A program made the position numbers and the translations under genes. The notes beneath the pieces were generated by a model that was not told the origin of the DNA, searched no databases, and saw only the letters and a program-made list of their open reading frames with translations. Shown piece after piece: positions 15,652-23,673 of a DNA stretch of 64,000 nucleotides. Source of the stretch: JAITWN01 sp964388175. GTDB taxonomy: Bacteria; Pseudomonadota; Gammaproteobacteria; SZUA-140. How positions within the stretch are numbered: position 1 is the stretch's first letter; each line of letters starts with the position of its first letter. The stretch covers positions 50,568 through 114,567 of the forward strand of contig CAYLYS010000001.1 of assembly GCA_964388175.1 (NCBI GenBank), written 5' to 3'.

Positions 15652-17309
15652 TCATGCGTTGGCCGCTTTCAGGCGCAGATGGCTATAAGCGTCCTGCTCC
15701 TGCGCGCTGAGCGGTATCAGATAAGGTTCGACCGGCCGCTTGAAGCTGACCATGGCGCCACGTTCGTCCTTTTTCAGATGGCAGTGGCAGAACCATTCCG
15801 CGTCGTCGCGCTGCGGATGGTCGACGCGGTAGTGGTAGAGGCCCCAGCGGCTTTCCTGGCGGAACAGCGAGGCGCGCGCGGCCATCTCGGCGCAGTCGAG
15901 GATCATGGTCACTTCCATCGCCCGCATCAGCTCGTGCGGATGGCCGGCCTTCATCTGCGCGATGTCGCTGGCGACGTCGGCGAAGCGCTGCAGGCCGATC
16001 TCCATCTTGCGGGTGACCTTGGGCGGCTGCAGGTAGTCGTTGACGAAGCGGCGCAGCTTGTATTCGACCTGCGCCGGCGGCAGGCCCTGTTCGCGCAGCA
16101 GCGGCGCATAGACGCGCCGCTTCTCGTTCTCCACCTGTGCGGTATCCACCGCCGACAGCGCTTTGCCGGCGACGTATTGCGCGGCGTTTTCACCGGCGAA
16201 CCAGCCGTAGGTAAAGGCGCCGAGCATGTAGTTGTGCGGTACCGCGGCCATGTCGCCGGCGGCGTAGAGGCCCGGCACCGAAGTTTCCGCGCGTTCGTTG
16301 ACCCAGACGCCCGAGGCGCTGTGTCCGGAGCAGAAGCCGATTTCGGAAATGTGCATTTCCACCATCTGCCGGCGGTAATCGGTGCCGCGGTTGGCGTGGA
16401 ACTGGCCGCGGCTGGGGCGTTCGTTGCTGTGCAGGATGTGTTCTATGGTCTGGATGGTTTCTTCCGCCAGATGATCGAGCTTGAGGAACACCGGGCCGTT
16501 GCCGCCCTGCAGCTCCTGGTAGCACTCCCACATCATCTGCCCGCTCNNNNNNNNNNGTCCTTGATCAGCGGGTTGATCTGGAAGCATTCGAGATTGGCCA
16601 GCTCCGCACCGGCGTGATAGGCCATGGCATAGCCGTCACCGGCGTTGGTCGGATTCTCATAGGTGCCCATGAGATAGCCGGAGGCGGGCAGGCCGAGACG
16701 GCCGGCGGCGCCGCAGCACAGGATCACCGCCTTGGCGCGCACGACGTGGAACTCCGCCGTGCGGCAGTCGAAGCCGAGCACGCCGCAGACCGCGCCGTCG
16801 GCGCCGGTGAGCAAGCGGGTGCTGACGATGCGGTTGCTGATGGCGATGCGTGCGCGCTTGAGCTGGCGGTAGAGCACCTTCTTGATGTCGTGCCCTTGCG
16901 GCATGGGCAGCACGTAGGAGCCCATGTGGTGCACTTTCTTCACCGCATAGTCGCCGGTCTCGTCTTTCTCGAAGCGTACGCCCCAGCGATCGAGCTGCTC
17001 GATGGTGGTGAAGCTGTGGCGGGCGTAGGCGTACACCGTCGCCTGGTTGACGATGCCGTCGTTGGCGATGGTGATTTCCTTGGTGTACTGCTCCGGCGTG
17101 GCGTGGCCGGGGATGACGGCGTTGTTGAGGCCGTCCATGCCCATGCTGATGGCGCCGGAGCGCTTCACGTGCGCTTTTTCCAGCAGCAGGATGCGCAGCT
17201 CGGGATTGCGTTCCTTGGCCTTGATCGCTGCCATCGGACCGGCGGTGCCGCCGCCGACCACGACGATGTCGTATTCGTGTTCGATGGTGTTCATCGCGGC
17301 AGCGTTCAT
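15652..17309 (-). CDS. AprA/FrdA-like flavoprotein, interrupted by an assembly gap
   Basis: Two open pieces either side of ten N bases encode one FAD flavoprotein. The 5' piece starts with a Rossmann GGGTAG (about 19-24), then EKAHVKRSGAISMGMDGLNN and HSFTTIEQLDRWG; the 3' piece has the C-terminal FAD site PGLYAAGDMAAVPHN and ends with a helical region. SGAxxMGxxxxN and the paired small ferredoxin match the AprA branch of the fumarate-reductase/APS-reductase superfamily rather than succinate dehydrogenase. The two pieces are in different frames across the Ns, as expected if the gap size is arbitrary. The ATG overlaps the regulator's stop. The substrate is unknown. Confidence 0.85.
16547..16556. 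other. Assembly gap (10 N) inside the flavoprotein gene
   Basis: Ten consecutive Ns. The coding frames on either side do not match through exactly ten bases, so the true missing length is not ten; it probably removes some tens of codons just before the SGQMMWECYQEL segment. Confidence 0.95.
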
Positions 17310-18091
17310 GATTTGTGCGTCCGTGATTTGCGCGTCAGGCGGCGGGCCCGGTGGCGATCGATGCGCAGGCGGTACTGGAAGGCGTCGCCGCGGTAGTAAA
17401 GGTATTCGAAGTCGAGCGGCGTACCGTCGGCAGCGTGCGTCAGGCGCTCGATGCGCATGATGGGCGCGCCTTCCTCGATTTTCAGTGCGGTGGTCAGGTG
17501 GTTTTCCGCCAGCACCGCGTCGATGGCGAGATCGGCGTGTCCGAGCGGCGTGCCGCAGTCATTCTCGATGATCAGAAAGATGTCGCGCGTGACGAGATCG
17601 GCTTTTTCCAGCTTCTCGCCCAGCCAGCGCGGTACATAGGTGATTTCCAGTGATACCGGTTCACGGTTCACCAGCCGCACGCGCTTGATTTCCGCGACCT
17701 CGCTGCCGGCGGCGAGCCGCAGACGCTGCGCGATCTGTGCGTCGGCGGTGGTGAAACGGAAACTGAGCAGGCGGTTGATGACTTCATGGCCGAGCTGCGA
17801 CAGCGACTCGGCGAGACCCTGCAGTGTGCTGACGTTCTGGAACGCCTTGGGGCGGGAGACGAAGGTGCCCTTGCCGTGGATCTTGAAGATCAGGCCCTCA
17901 CGCTGCAGGTCGCTGAGTGCCTGGCGCACCGTGATTCGGCTGACCTTGAAGTAGACGCCGAGTTCGTTCTCCGAGGGCATGCGGCTCAGCGGCGGATAGC
18001 TGCCGTCGAGGATGCGGTTGCGCAGCACTGTCCTGAGCTGGTTGTGCAGGGGAATCGGCGAGACCGCCTGCAGTTTCGATGTGCCTGACAT
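17306..18091 (-). CDS. GntR-family regulator, HutC subfamily
   Basis: The 261-residue protein has an N-terminal winged helix-turn-helix (about 15-80, with PSENELGVYFKVSRITVRQALSDLQREGLIFKIHGKGTFV, a textbook GntR block split here by position) and a C-terminal UTRA ligand-binding domain (about 100-245). HutC-type regulators usually repress their own operon until a small molecule related to the substrate binds. It is the first gene of the operon and its stop overlaps the flavoprotein ATG, so autoregulation is likely. A palindromic operator candidate lies 31-44 bp before its start. Confidence 0.94.
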   Translation of the reverse strand: MSGTSKLQAVSPIPLHNQLRTVLRNRILDGSYPPLSRMPSENELGVYFKVSRITVRQALSDLQREGLIFKIHGKGTFVSRPKAFQNVSTLQGLAESLSQLGHEVINRLLSFRFTTADAQIAQRLRLAAGSEVAEIKRVRLVNREPVSLEITYVPRWLGEKLEKADLVTRDIFLIIENDCGTPLGHADLAIDAVLAENHLTTALKIEEGAPIMRIERLTHAADGTPLDFEYLYYRGDAFQYRLRIDRHRARRLTRKSRTHKS

Positions 18092-18121
18092 GGATGCGCT
18101 GCCCTGGGTTCCTTGGTCGAA

Positions 18122-18135
18122 CTTGTCATAACAAG
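18122..18135. promoter_or_regulatory. Candidate operator of the HutC-type regulator
   Basis: CTTGT-CATA-ACAAG is a perfect 5-bp inverted repeat with a 4-base centre, the size and shape of operators bound by HutC/UTRA regulators (TTGT...ACAA). It lies in the leader of the gntR-led operon, where binding would block transcription. No binding data are available. Confidence 0.6.
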
Positions 18136-18344
18136 CAGGGGGCAGTTTAGCGACGCCGTTTCGGGCATAGAAATATTAAAAATTCATATGCTTATGAGTA
18201 TTTTTCCGATTGTCGCCCCGATGCTTTGCGTGCTTGGGCGGGCTATGTCACGGCGCGCCGGCAGGTATGGCCGGGACGGGCGGCATGGAGGACATGAGTC
18301 GCTCGGTCGCCGCTTTCTCGCCGCGCTTGAGGGCGTTTTTCCGT

Positions 18345-18432
18345 CAGGATTGGGCCGGAATTAGGCTGGAATTGGGCTGGGATTGGGCCGGAATTGAACC
18401 GGGATTGGAGCGGGAATTGAGCCAGGATTGAT
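18345..18432. repeat. Eight tandem 11-bp repeats
   Basis: Eight consecutive 11-bp units follow the pattern (C/T)(C/G)GG(A/G)ATTGG(G/A)C with one to four changes each. The period is close to one DNA helical turn, so repeated elements would face the same side. Position is between the operon regulator and the mraZ promoter. It could be a binding array, a bent segment or a neutral minisatellite. Confidence 0.85.
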
Positions 18433-18581
18433 AAATGACCGCACATAAATTCAGCAAGTCGATGATTTGAATCTTTTACTTCGCATTGTCGCCGGACGGC
18501 GACTCGTCCCACCTGGCCATGCTTCAGCTAAGTTACTGTGGAACAAAGAGGAAAATGTGTTGCGACACACCCAATCCGTCC

Positions 18582-18610
18582 TTGACAGAGGGGTTGGGCG
18601 GCATCATAGT
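18582..18610 (+). promoter_or_regulatory. mraZ (dcw cluster) sigma-70 promoter
   Basis: TTGACA, a 17-bp spacer and CATAGT form a near-consensus promoter. Predicted transcription start is near 18617, about 65 bp before the mraZ GTG and directly before the MraZ boxes, as at the E. coli mra promoter. Confidence 0.75.
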
Positions 18611-18618
18611 GTCACGAA

Positions 18619-18655
18619 GTGGGGAAAAGTGGATGATTGTGGGATCCTAGTGGGT
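18619..18655 (+). promoter_or_regulatory. Four MraZ boxes
   Basis: GTGGGG, GTGGAT, GTGGGA and GTGGGT begin at 18619, 18629, 18639 and 18650, so the spacing is 10, 10 and 11 bp. MraZ is known to bind such TGGGN direct repeats just downstream of its promoter and repress the dcw operon. Four boxes here compare with three in E. coli. Confidence 0.75.
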
Positions 18656-18680
18656 CCAGAGAGAGCGGAGGAATCGCCTC

Positions 18681-19136
18681 GTGTTTCGCGGCGCCAACAC
18701 CTTGAGCCTCGACGCCAAGGGCCGGATGACCATTCCGACCCGGTATCGGGAGCTGTTGCAGAATGCCTGCCAGGGCAGGGTGGTGCTCACCCGCGATCAC
18801 CGCTCGCTGTGCCTGCTGCTCTATCCGCAGCCGACCTGGGAAACCATCGAGCGCCAGCTGTCCGAACTGCCGAACCTGGATGAGTCCGCTCGCGAACTGC
18901 AGCGCCGCCTGATCGGTTTCGCCACCGACTGCGACATGGACGGGCACGGCCGCCTCCTCCTGCCGCCCACCCTGCGCGAATTCGCCAGGCTGGACAAGCG
19001 GGTGATGCTGATCGGCCAGGTGAACAAGTTCGAGCTGTGGGATGAGCAGGCGTGGATCGAGCACTGCAATGCCCCTCTTGCCGATCCGCGGGCGGATTCG
19101 CGGATCTCCGAATATCTCAGCACGCTTTCATTATGA
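18681..19136 (+). CDS. mraZ: Transcriptional regulator MraZ
   Basis: The 151-residue protein has two AbrB-like MraZ domains, each with the DxxxR signature (DAKGRMTIP near residue 11 and DMDGHGRLLLP near 87). MraZ binds as a ring-shaped multimer to repeated boxes and represses its own operon. The start is GTG at 18681, with GGAGGAA 7 bp upstream and the family-typical FRGA N-terminus. It is the first gene of the dcw cluster and 4 bp before rsmH. Confidence 0.96.
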   Translation: MFRGANTLSLDAKGRMTIPTRYRELLQNACQGRVVLTRDHRSLCLLLYPQPTWETIERQLSELPNLDESARELQRRLIGFATDCDMDGHGRLLLPPTLREFARLDKRVMLIGQVNKFELWDEQAWIEHCNAPLADPRADSRISEYLSTLSL

Positions 19137-19140
19137 GGCC

Positions 19141-20079
19141 ATGGCCGACGAAGCCTTCTCGCATCGACCGGTCATGCTGTCCGAGGCGGTCGATGCACTA
19201 GCCATCATCGCGAGCGGAACGTACATGGACCTGACCTACGGCCGTGGCGGACACGCCTCGCGCATCGCCGCAGGTCTGGGAGCGGATGGACGTCTGTTCG
19301 TGATGGACCGGGATCCGGCGGCGCTCGCCGATGCCCGGCAGCGTTTCGGCGCCGATGCGCGTGTCCATATTCGCGGCGGATCGTTTGCCGAACTCGGCGC
19401 GGCAGCGACGGCCTGGGGAATCTCCGGGCAGGTGAACGGCGTGCTCATCGATCTCGGCGTATCTTCCGCGCAGATCGACGATCCGGGCAGGGGTTTCAGT
19501 TTCAGACAGGACGGACCACTGGATATGCGTATGGATCCCGAATCGGGGCAGAGCGCGGCTGACTGGCTGGCGGCAGCGCCGGAGGCGGAGATCGCGCGCG
19601 TGCTGCACGAGTACGGGGAGGAGCGTCACTCGCGTCGCATCGCGCGCGCGATCGCGGCCGCACGCCGCGAACGGCCCCTGCGTACGACGCTGGAGCTGCA
19701 AGCGGTGGTGGCGCGCGCCAATCCCGCCTGGGAGCCCGGCAAGGATCCGGCGACGCGGGCGTTTCAGGCGATCCGCATCCATATCAACGGTGAACTGCAG
19801 GCGCTCGCTTCGTGCCTGGACGCCATGAACGATGTGCTCGCGCCCGGCGGCCGACTGGCGGTGATCAGTTTCCATTCGCTGGAAGACCGCATGGTCAAGC
19901 GGCACATCCGTCGCCAGTCGCGCGGCGACGAACTGCCGCCCGGCCTGCCGGTGCCGGACAGCGCGCGCCATCCGCGCCTGCGTCCGGTCGGTGCGGCCGT
20001 TCATCCGACGGCGGCCGAGGTGGCGGAGAATCCGCGTGCGCGCAGCGCGGTGCTGCGGGTGGCGGAGCGGCTGCAATGA
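19141..20079 (+). CDS. rsmH: 16S rRNA (cytosine1402-N4)-methyltransferase
   Basis: The 312-residue product methylates N4 of C1402, the same nucleotide that RsmI modifies. Evidence is HRPVMLSEAVDAL at the N-terminus, the SAM-binding region MDLTYGRGGHASRI, the DLGVSSAQID and DPxRGFSF-like blocks, and the C-terminal AVISFHSLEDRMVKR. The usual DGTxGxGGH appears here as DLTYGRGGH. Its stop overlaps the ftsL start (ATGA). Confidence 0.95.
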   Translation: MADEAFSHRPVMLSEAVDALAIIASGTYMDLTYGRGGHASRIAAGLGADGRLFVMDRDPAALADARQRFGADARVHIRGGSFAELGAAATAWGISGQVNGVLIDLGVSSAQIDDPGRGFSFRQDGPLDMRMDPESGQSAADWLAAAPEAEIARVLHEYGEERHSRRIARAIAAARRERPLRTTLELQAVVARANPAWEPGKDPATRAFQAIRIHINGELQALASCLDAMNDVLAPGGRLAVISFHSLEDRMVKRHIRRQSRGDELPPGLPVPDSARHPRLRPVGAAVHPTAAEVAENPRARSAVLRVAERLQ

Positions 20080-20348
20080 AGGCGCGCGGGCAGCGCCTGT
20101 CGGCCGTGCTGGCGCTGGGGATCCTGTTGTCCGCGCTGGCCGTGGTTTATGCCAAGCATCAGAGCCGCCAGCTCTTCGTCGAGCTGGAGGCACTCAAGTC
20201 CGAGCGGGACGATTTGAACATCGATTGGAACAGACTCATGCTCGAGCAGGCTACGTGGGCGGCGCCGACACGTATCGAAATGATCGCGCGCGATCGCCTG
20301 CAGATGACGCTGCCGCCTTCCGAAAAGATCGTGATCATCGGGCCATGA
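20076..20348 (+). CDS. ftsL: Cell division protein FtsL
   Basis: The 90-residue bitopic membrane protein has a short basic N-terminus, one transmembrane helix (about 8-26) and a periplasmic coiled coil (about 28-65). With FtsQ and FtsB it forms the FtsQLB complex that activates septal wall synthesis. Sequence conservation in the family is low; identity rests on size, topology and position between rsmH and ftsI, with ATGA overlaps on both sides. Confidence 0.9.
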   Translation: MKARGQRLSAVLALGILLSALAVVYAKHQSRQLFVELEALKSERDDLNIDWNRLMLEQATWAAPTRIEMIARDRLQMTLPPSEKIVIIGP

Positions 20349-22165
20349 ACAGAACTAGCGGGAACAAAAATAGCGCGAACCGAAACGGCGGCGGCAGGGA
20401 TGGCGGCATGGTGCATCCGATGCGGCTCGGCCTGGTGCTCGGCCTGCTCGCCCTCGGCGTGGGCGCGCTCGGCTGGCGCGCGCTCGATCTGCAGGTGATG
20501 AATCGCGGCTTTCTGCAGAATCAGGGCGATGCCCGGCATCTGCGCGCCCTCGCCATCCCCGCCCACCGCGGCATGATCACCGACCGCAACGGCGAGCCGC
20601 TGGCGATCAGTACGCCGGTCGATTCGGTGTGGGCCAGTCCGCGCGAAATGGGCGGCAGCGAAGAGCGCTGGCCGGAACTGGCGCGCGCGCTGGACATTCC
20701 CGCCGCCGAACTCGCCGCTCGTCTTCGGCAGCACTCCGACCGCGCTTTCCTCTATCTGCGCCGGCACATCGATCCGGATCTCGCCGAACGCGTGACCGCG
20801 CTCGGTATCCCGGGCGTTTTCCTGCAGCGCGAATACCGTCGCTACTATCCTGAAGGCGAGGTCACGGCGCACATCGTCGGCATCACCGATGTCGACGACG
20901 TCGGGCGCGAAGGCGTCGAACTCGCCTATGAGAAATGGCTGCGCGGCGCGGCGGGCTCGAAGTGGGTGCTGCGCGATCGTTTCGGCCGCGTGGTGGAGAA
21001 CGTGGCGGCAATCAAGGATGCGGCGCCCGGGCACGATCTCGCGCTCAGCATCGACCGGCGCCTGCAGTACCTCGCCTATCGCGAACTGAAGAGCGCGGTG
21101 CAGACGCATCGCGCCGCATCGGGCTCGGCGGTGATCCTCGATGTGCACACCGGCGAAGTGCTGGCGATGGTCAATCAGCCGTCCTACAACCCCAATAACC
21201 GTGGCAGCATACGTCCCGGCGCGCTGCGCAACCGTTCGGTGACCGACGTGTTCGAGCCGGGTTCCACGGTCAAGCCGTTCACGGTTGCCGCCGCGCTCGA
21301 AGCCGGTCTGTACCGGCCCGAGTCGCGCATCGATACCGCGCCGGGCCGTTATCGCGTCGGCCGCAGCATGGTCCGCGATGCGTCCAACTACGGCTCCATC
21401 GACCTTACCACCATCATCCAGAAATCGAGCAACGTCGGCGCGAGCAAGATCGCGCTCGCCTTGCCCCCGCAGCGTTTGTGGCAGACCTTCACCGCGGTCG
21501 GTTTCGGCGCCGACAGCGCCAGCGGCTTCCCCGGCGAGGCCGTCGGGGCGCTTGGCCATTTCAGCCGCTGGCGCGAAGTCGAGCGCGCCACGCTCTCCTT
21601 CGGTTACGGCCTGTCCGTTACGCCGCTGCAACTGGCGCTGGCTTACACCGTGTTCGGCGACGAGGGTCGGCTGAAGCCGGCTTCCTTCGTGCCGCTGGAG
21701 CAGCCCTTGCATCGCACGCAGGCGCTCAGCCCGCGCACGGCGCGCGAAGTGCTCGCCATGATGGAATCCGTCGTTTCCGAGCAGGGTACCGGCCTGCTCG
21801 CCGGCGTATCCGGCTATCGCGTCGCCGGCAAGACCGGCACGGTGCAGATGGCCGGCGCGGAAGGCTATTCCTCGGAGAACTATGTGTCGATGTTCGCCGG
21901 CGTGGCGCCGGCGAGCGATCCGCGCCTGGCGATGGTCGTGGTCATCACCCGTCCCCAGGGCGAGGAATACTACGGCGGACGCGTCGCCGCGCCGGTTTTC
22001 TCGCGTGTCATGAACGGCGGGCTGCGTCTGCTCGGCATCGTGCCCGACGGCGTGCATGGACGGCAGTGGTATGCGGACGCAGCGATACCGCAGGCCGACG
22101 GCATGGCGCCGGTGAGTGTCCGCGTATCCTCCGACGGCGAGGACGCCGGTGGCGGGGTGATGTGA
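20345..22165 (+). CDS. ftsI: Peptidoglycan DD-transpeptidase FtsI (PBP3)
   Basis: The 606-residue class B penicillin-binding protein crosslinks septal peptidoglycan. It has a membrane helix near residues 27-47, an N-terminal pedestal domain and a transpeptidase domain with the three active-site motifs STVK (nucleophile Ser307), SSN (361-363) and KTGT (from 496). It works with FtsW, encoded further down. The ATG overlaps the ftsL stop; its own stop overlaps the murE start by one base. Confidence 0.96.
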   Translation: MNRTSGNKNSANRNGGGRDGGMVHPMRLGLVLGLLALGVGALGWRALDLQVMNRGFLQNQGDARHLRALAIPAHRGMITDRNGEPLAISTPVDSVWASPREMGGSEERWPELARALDIPAAELAARLRQHSDRAFLYLRRHIDPDLAERVTALGIPGVFLQREYRRYYPEGEVTAHIVGITDVDDVGREGVELAYEKWLRGAAGSKWVLRDRFGRVVENVAAIKDAAPGHDLALSIDRRLQYLAYRELKSAVQTHRAASGSAVILDVHTGEVLAMVNQPSYNPNNRGSIRPGALRNRSVTDVFEPGSTVKPFTVAAALEAGLYRPESRIDTAPGRYRVGRSMVRDASNYGSIDLTTIIQKSSNVGASKIALALPPQRLWQTFTAVGFGADSASGFPGEAVGALGHFSRWREVERATLSFGYGLSVTPLQLALAYTVFGDEGRLKPASFVPLEQPLHRTQALSPRTAREVLAMMESVVSEQGTGLLAGVSGYRVAGKTGTVQMAGAEGYSSENYVSMFAGVAPASDPRLAMVVVITRPQGEEYYGGRVAAPVFSRVMNGGLRLLGIVPDGVHGRQWYADAAIPQADGMAPVSVRVSSDGEDAGGGVM

Positions 22166-23673
22166 TGGCGACACAGACCGCCGATTCAGCCACTCCGCAG
22201 CGCCTTGCCGCGCTGCTGCACGGGTTTGCCCCGGTTATGCCGGATGCCGACCGGGAAATCACCGGGCTGGCGCTGGACAGCCGGCAGGTGAAGCGCGGCG
22301 ATCTGTTTTTCGCCTGTGCCGGCGGCCGCGTGCATGGCATGCGCTTCATCGACGAGGTGGTGCGTGCCGGCGCCGCGGCGGTCGTCTACGACGCAGAGTC
22401 CGCAGTCACGCCGCCGGGAGCAAAATCGGACGTACCGCTGATCGCGGTACAGCGCCTTGCCGATCAGCTCGGTCCGATCGCGGCGCGTTTCCATCGCCAG
22501 CCTTCGCGCGATCTGGCGGTGATCGGCATCACCGGCACCAACGGCAAGACCTCGTGCTGCCATTATCTGGCGCAGGCCTTCAGCGCCGACGGCACGCCCT
22601 GCGGCGTGCTCGGTACGCTCGGCTACGGCGTCTATGGTGCGCTGCGCCCGGGTTCGTATACCACGCCCGATGCCTTGACCCTGCAGCAGGAGCTTGCCCG
22701 CCTGCGCGACGCCGGCGTCGGTCGTGTGGTCATGGAGGTTTCTTCGCACGCCTTGGTCGAAGGACGTACGCTGGGCGTGGATTTCGCCGCCGCGGTGTTC
22801 ACCAACCTCAGTCACGATCATCTCGATTACCACGGTGATCTGGACAGCTACGGACGCGCCAAGCGCCAGCTCTTCACCGTGCCGGGGCTGCGCTTCGCCG
22901 TCATCAACCGCAGCGATTCGTTCGGCCGCAAACTGATCGACGATTTCGGCGCGCAACTGGCGTGCACCAGCTTCGCGCTCGGCGAGGCGGCGGACGTGAG
23001 CGGCAAAATCGTCGCTTCCTCTACCGCCGGGATGACGCTTGCGATTCGGTCGCGCTGGGGCGAGGGTACGCTGCAGGTCGGTCTGCTCGGTCGCTTCAAT
23101 GCCGAGAATCTGCTGGCGGTGCTCGCCGTGCTGCTGCTCATGGACGTTCCGTTCGACGAGGCGATGCGCCGTGCCGGCGCGCTGCGTCCGGTGCCGGGCC
23201 GCATGGAGCGTTTCGGCGGCGGCCCCGGTCAGGCGCTGGCGATCGTCGATTATGCGCATACGCCCGATGCGCTGTCGCAGGTGCTGAGCACTTTGCGCGC
23301 GCACTGCGCCGGACGGCTGATCTGCGTATTCGGCTGCGGCGGTGAACGCGATCGCGGCAAACGGCCGCTGATGGGCGCGGTCGCGGCGCGTCATGCCGAT
23401 CACATCATTCTGACCAATGACAACCCGCGCGGCGAGGAGCCGGGCGCGATCATTGCCGAAATCCTCGCCGGCATACCGTCGATGGCGGGTGTCGACGTCG
23501 TTCCCGATCGCGGTGAGGCGATCCGCGCCGCGCTGGCGATGGCGAGCGCGGGGGATATCGTGCTCGTCGCCGGCAAGGGTCACGAAGACTATCAGCAGAT
23601 CGGCGAGCAGCGTCTGCCCTTCAGCGATCGTGCCGTGGTCGGCGCGGCGATGGGAGTGCGTTCATGGCAATGA
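22165..23673 (+). CDS. murE: UDP-MurNAc-L-Ala-D-Glu:meso-diaminopimelate ligase
   Basis: The 502-residue cytoplasmic ligase adds the third amino acid to the peptidoglycan stem. The ATP loop GTNGKT lies at 124-129, SSHALVEGR and the NLSHDHLDYHG block mark the Mur ligase centre, and DNPR at about 419-422 is the motif that selects meso-diaminopimelate over lysine, as expected for a Gram-negative. The gene is translationally coupled to ftsI and overlaps murF. Confidence 0.96.
   Translation: MATQTADSATPQRLAALLHGFAPVMPDADREITGLALDSRQVKRGDLFFACAGGRVHGMRFIDEVVRAGAAAVVYDAESAVTPPGAKSDVPLIAVQRLADQLGPIAARFHRQPSRDLAVIGITGTNGKTSCCHYLAQAFSADGTPCGVLGTLGYGVYGALRPGSYTTPDALTLQQELARLRDAGVGRVVMEVSSHALVEGRTLGVDFAAAVFTNLSHDHLDYHGDLDSYGRAKRQLFTVPGLRFAVINRSDSFGRKLIDDFGAQLACTSFALGEAADVSGKIVASSTAGMTLAIRSRWGEGTLQVGLLGRFNAENLLAVLAVLLLMDVPFDEAMRRAGALRPVPGRMERFGGGPGQALAIVDYAHTPDALSQVLSTLRAHCAGRLICVFGCGGERDRGKRPLMGAVAARHADHIILTNDNPRGEEPGAIIAEILAGIPSMAGVDVVPDRGEAIRAALAMASAGDIVLVAGKGHEDYQQIGEQRLPFSDRAVVGAAMGVRSWQ

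Larger units (their letters stand above)
18092..18680. other. 589-bp divergent regulatory region between gntR and mraZ
   Basis: No gene is supported here. From left to right it holds the palindrome at 18122-18135, an AT-rich block at about 18168-18212, eight 11-bp tandem repeats at 18345-18432, and the mraZ promoter with MraZ boxes at 18582-18655. A short minus-strand frame covers the repeats but its product is only the repeat read as protein. Confidence 0.8.

Noticed and set aside
15652..17309. Flavoprotein as a frameshifted pseudogene
   Set aside because: The frame change coincides exactly with the N run, which is an assembly gap of arbitrary length.
18345..18432. CRISPR array
   Set aside because: Units are 11 bp with no spacers and no cas genes are present.
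18243..18512. 89-codon minus-strand frame covering the 11-bp repeats
   Set aside because: The product is only the repeat translated, with no ribosome-binding site or homology that I recognise.
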